Part shown: piece by piece, positions 61,201-64,000 of the stretch | How positions within the stretch are numbered: position 1 is the first letter of the stretch | Layout of the letters: each line of letters starts with the position of its first letter | Origin: M3007 sp031398055 | Lineage (GTDB): Bacteria; Bacteroidota; Bacteroidia; Chitinophagales; Saprospiraceae | Direction of reading: 5' to 3' | NCBI GenBank assembly: GCA_031398055.1 | Contig: JANNMS010000240.1 | Span: forward strand, 1-64,000 | DNA length: 64,000 bases | Notes under the pieces: generated by a model | The model's database searches: none | Seen by the model: the letters and a program-made list of their open reading frames with translations, nothing else | What the model was told of the DNA's origin: nothing | Position numbers and translations under genes: made by a program

Positions 61201-63500
61201 CAAAAAATTTGCCGCCGGGCAGTTATTCCTGCCTCATCACCGACACGGTTGGCTGCACGACAAACGTCACAGCGACTGTCGGGCAGGGCATCGCACCGAC
61301 GGTGGACATCTCGCCAAGCCTTCCAAATTTGCAAATCAACTGCGCCGAGCCGACGCTGGTTTTGACCGCAAATGTGTCGAACGACAGCAGTTTTGTCTGG
61401 TCAGACGGCACGAACGGGGCGGTTTTTGGGGTCTCCGCTGCCGGAGATTTTTCGGTCACGGCGACCGACGACCGGGGCTGCACGGGCTCGGCGAGCGTTT
61501 CGGTTTCGGATGATTTTACCCCGCCCGCCGATGTCAAAATCGTCCTGCCACCTGCTCCGCAAATAACCTGCACGAGTTCTTCAACGACGCTCTTGGGCAG
61601 TTCAACGACGGCGGGTTCGACCTTTTTTTGGAGCGGCGCAGGCGGTTTTTCGCCCACAGATTCAAGCATCTCGGTCAACGTGGCAGGCGTTTTTTCACTG
61701 ACCGTCACCGCGCCGAACGGCTGCACCGCCGACACAACTGCCATTGTCGAAAGGGATGCCGACGTGCCGACAGTCGAAATCGAAACGCCCGACGGGACGG
61801 TGTTGGATTGCCAAAAAACAGGTTTGAATTTGTTGGCATCGGGTTCGGTGGCGGCCACTTTTAAGTGGTCGAACGGGGCGACGGGGGCGAGTATTTTGGT
61901 CGGCAACGCGGGCAGTTTTTCAGTGACTTTGACCACCGCGAGTGGCTGTTCGACGACTGAAAATATCGAAATCACGCAATTGGAGGCTCGGCGCGACAGC
62001 GTCAAACTGGACACTTGCGAGGGTAATTTTGTAGAGTTTTTCGGAAAAAAATATGGCACGACGGGCATTTTCTTGGACACGCTGCGGACTGCTGGCGGCT
62101 GCGATACTTTGATTTTTAAATTGAATTTGTTGGTCAAACCCTTGCCATCGGTTCACATCACCACCAAACCCGGCTCGGTTTTGACCTGCCGCGACCCACA
62201 AATCCAACTCCTCGCATCGGCAAGTCCGGGCAGCATTTTGCTTTGGAAAAATGGCAGCACTTCGACAGATATTTTTGTCAACTTGCCGGACGATTGGTGG
62301 GTACGTGCCACGCTCGACGGCTGCGAAAAATTTGCTGAAACTCAAATTTTAGAGAACAAGGAAAAGCCGGACGTGTCTGTAAAAGCAGTGCCGGAAGCGA
62401 TTTTGTGCAGCGGGCAGACAAGCGTTTTGACGGCTTCGGCGACGGGCACAAACCCTCAATTTTTCTGGGAAAAAGACTCAACGATGGGAGACACCCTCGT
62501 CGTCAATTCGGCTGGTGCGTACCGGATCACGGCGACAGACAGCGGGAACGGTTGCAGCGAAGTGGGGTTTGGGAACTTGGGACAGGCAGTACCAAAGATT
62601 GAAAAGTTGATTGAAACGGTTTGCGCGGGCGAGTGCTTCGAGTTCGGCGGCATCCAACGCTGCACGAGCGGCACTTTTCAAAATACCTTAAAATCGGTGC
62701 TCGGCGGCTGCGACAGCGTTTATCAAACTTTGATTTTGACGGTGCTGCCTGTCGCCGATGGTTTCGACAAAACTTGGATTTGCGCGGGCGAGACGGTGCT
62801 TTTTTGCGGCGTGCCGATTGATTCGGCGGGCGATTTTGAATGCACGTTGCAGACTGCAGCGGGCTGCGACAGTTTGGTGAAAATGCGGGTCGAGTTGCGG
62901 CAGCCGCCCGAATTTGAAACCGAAAACGACTCCACCGTGCTGCCGCTCGGCGCGGGGTTTTTCGCAGTCAATCTTTTGGAAAACGATGATTTCGACGTGG
63001 CGGAGACTTGGGCGACCACCGTTTTGGCGCAGCCGACGAGCGGCATGGCCAGTTTTTCAGACCTCGAAAATGTGCGTTTTGCATTGATTGACGGCGGGTA
63101 TTTGGGCTACGATTCACTGGAATATTTGCTTTGCTGGGAGGTCTGCCCGGCGGTCTGCGACACGGGGCGGCTGCGTTTTTTTGTGCAAAACGATGATTTG
63201 AAAAAAATACAGAAAGAATATTTTACAAATGTTTTGACCCCAGATGATGACGGGAAAAACGAGGCGTTTTTTCCCGTCCTGATTTTGGAGGAAAACGGAG
63301 TGCAGGTCGAGTCGGCGAAATTGACGATTTTCAGCCGCTGGGGCGACCGGGTGCATTTTTCGGAAGGCGAAAACCCATCGTGGGACGGCAAAAGTGGCAA
63401 CGGGCAGGCGGTGCCAGAGGGTGCTTATTTTTATGTTTTGGAGGGAAAATTGGTGGGCGGCCGGTTTGTTTTGAAGGGGGATGTTTCGGTTTTGAGGTGA
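55249..63500 (+). pseudogene. giant LRR/Ig-like adhesin with T9SS type B domain, split by one frameshift
   Basis: Frame 1 runs 55249-60171 but leaves the family pattern after position 59994. The following frame resumes at GGFYSTVQNPTVGEAGNYQLMV and runs to 63500. Adding one T to the run 59991-59994 restores a single 2750-codon gene. The restored protein has a signal peptide and two leucine-rich blocks built on a 21-22 residue unit (NQLSGNIPNFNLPNLDHLYLNN; about 80-190 and 290-430). Many SprB/PKD-like repeats follow (GNHTYTVTVTNSDGCTGTD, NYTLVLTDANGCTATTTF), then C-x-G-D-x-x-F-x-G repeats, a cadherin-like domain and a CHU_C sorting domain (LTPDDDGKNEAFFP, FSRWGDRVHFSEGENPSWDG). Without the frame correction the first half lacks its sorting signal and cannot be exported normally. 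A sequencing error in the T run is as likely as true mutation or phase variation. Confidence 0.8.
59329..59357. repeat. C/G-run palindromic element inside the adhesin gene
   Basis: CAACTCCCCCTTCAGGGGGT followed by CGGGGGGG lies in frame and encodes QLPLQGVGG between SprB-like units where relatives in the gene have no such segment. It resembles a dispersed small palindromic repeat that has landed in coding sequence. Confidence 0.55.
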
Positions 63501-63506
63501 AAAAAT

Positions 63507-63531
63507 GGGCAGTTTTTTCAAAAAACTGCCC
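63507..63531. terminator. 12-bp perfect hairpin after the adhesin
   Basis: GGGCAGTTTTTT and AAAAAACTGCCC pair with a one-base centre, just after the stop at 63500. There is no long T run after the stem, so termination is likely but not certain. Confidence 0.55.
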
Positions 63532-63558
63532 AACATTTGCCCAAAAATTATCCATCAA

Positions 63559-64000
63559 ATGAAAAAAACAACCTTCGGCACCAACCCGGGCGTGGCGGTC
63601 AAAGACTGGATGAAGTACCGCCCCTACCCCAATTTCGCGAACTACGACGGCTATTATTTGCGGCTGGCAAACCAAGTTTTCGAACACCTCGTCCGGCCAA
63701 AATCAGGGCTGAACGAAATTTTCAAGCGCAGCGAACTCCGGGATTTGGCGGTCATCCTGACCAGTCATTTCGAGGATTTTGTCAACGAAATCGGGCTGTG
63801 GGCAGCCCTCCGCCGCAAAAACGAGCAGTTGTACGGTCGCCCAATCCCCTTTTTCGACCTCGCGGACTACGACCCGGAATACCTCAACCCGCAAGATTTT
63901 CAGTACCTCATCTGGCAAAGCCTCGGGCAAATGATAGACAAAACGCTCAACCCGTTCAGCCCGGGGCTGGTGTCGGCGGGCAATTTCAGCTATGATTTTT
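63559..64000 (+). CDS. unrecognised cytoplasmic protein, cut by the window end
   Basis: At least 147 codons are open from the ATG at 63559 (MKKTTFGTNPGVAVKDWMKYRPYPNF) to the edge. The N-terminus VKDWMKYRPYPNFANYDGYYLRLANQV followed by ELRDLAVILTSHFEDFVNEIGLWAALRRKNEQLYGRPIPFF recalls the Bacteroidota DUF3843 family, but I am not certain of that match. There is no signal peptide. It follows the adhesin by 58 bp and the terminator hairpin by 27 bp. The call is based on a clean reading frame and protein-like composition. Confidence 0.65.
   Translation, partial: MKKTTFGTNPGVAVKDWMKYRPYPNFANYDGYYLRLANQVFEHLVRPKSGLNEIFKRSELRDLAVILTSHFEDFVNEIGLWAALRRKNEQLYGRPIPFFDLADYDPEYLNPQDFQYLIWQSLGQMIDKTLNPFSPGLVSAGNFSYDF

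Noticed and set aside
63537..63995. A 152-codon plus-strand frame at the window end
   Set aside because: The frame starting at 63559 gives a cleaner protein and remains open to the edge; this one is its out-of-frame shadow.

Overview
The window looks like a replicon-origin region plus cargo from a member of the Bacteroidota, probably a Saprospiria-type bacterium (the lineage is inferred). The reasons are many signal-peptide proteins ending in type IX secretion (T9SS) sorting domains of both kinds (type A, and type B with the gliding-associated CHU_C domain), a PorP/SprF protein, SprB-like and HYR repeats, and TAnnTTTG-type -7 promoter boxes. No rRNA, tRNA or CRISPR array was recognised. The left edge starts with a C run and then a plasmid-type partition and replication block, so the replicon may be a plasmid, a megaplasmid or an integrated element.

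Layout. 1-4060: parA, a ribbon-helix-helix partner, a RepA_C-type initiator, nine iterons and a toprim primase. 4380-6580: a decayed type ISP restriction-modification gene with its motor region deleted. 6780-17698 (minus strand): a tightly packed run of seven secreted-protein genes (two tail-fibre-like paralogues, a PI-PLC-like protein, a Vps62-like protein, a dockerin-like protein, a cohesin/HYR protein and an HYR/T9SS protein), ending at a strong hairpin. A third tail-fibre-like paralogue lies upstream, separated by a toxin-antitoxin pair whose toxin is truncated.

19700-31177: an AraC-type regulator and two mirror-image cassettes. Each has a secreted TPR-CHAT protease divergent from an ECF sigma factor, whose gene overlaps that of a one-span anti-sigma-like protein with periplasmic TPR-like helices. 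The space between them holds a ribbon-helix-helix/coiled-coil protein, a tiny membrane protein and an unknown membrane protein. 31167-35662: Uma2 nuclease-like protein, PorP/SprF and a secreted caspase-like protein. 35805-38089: three secreted beta-domain paralogues; the first two are divergent around a perfect 62-bp inverted repeat. 38139-39653: AAA ATPase fused to a PD-(D/E)XK nuclease.

39770-63500 (plus strand): very large T9SS type B adhesin-like proteins (1216 aa, 1606 aa, and a 2750-aa gene split by one frameshift), a four-gene cluster of smaller secreted proteins, two more beta-domain paralogues and an intact PIN toxin-antitoxin pair. The window ends inside an unrecognised gene. Overall this is a surface and secretion cargo region beside a replication module. 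The most novel-looking part is the duplicated CHAT protease / ECF sigma / anti-sigma cassette, which suggests protease-triggered transcription across the inner membrane.
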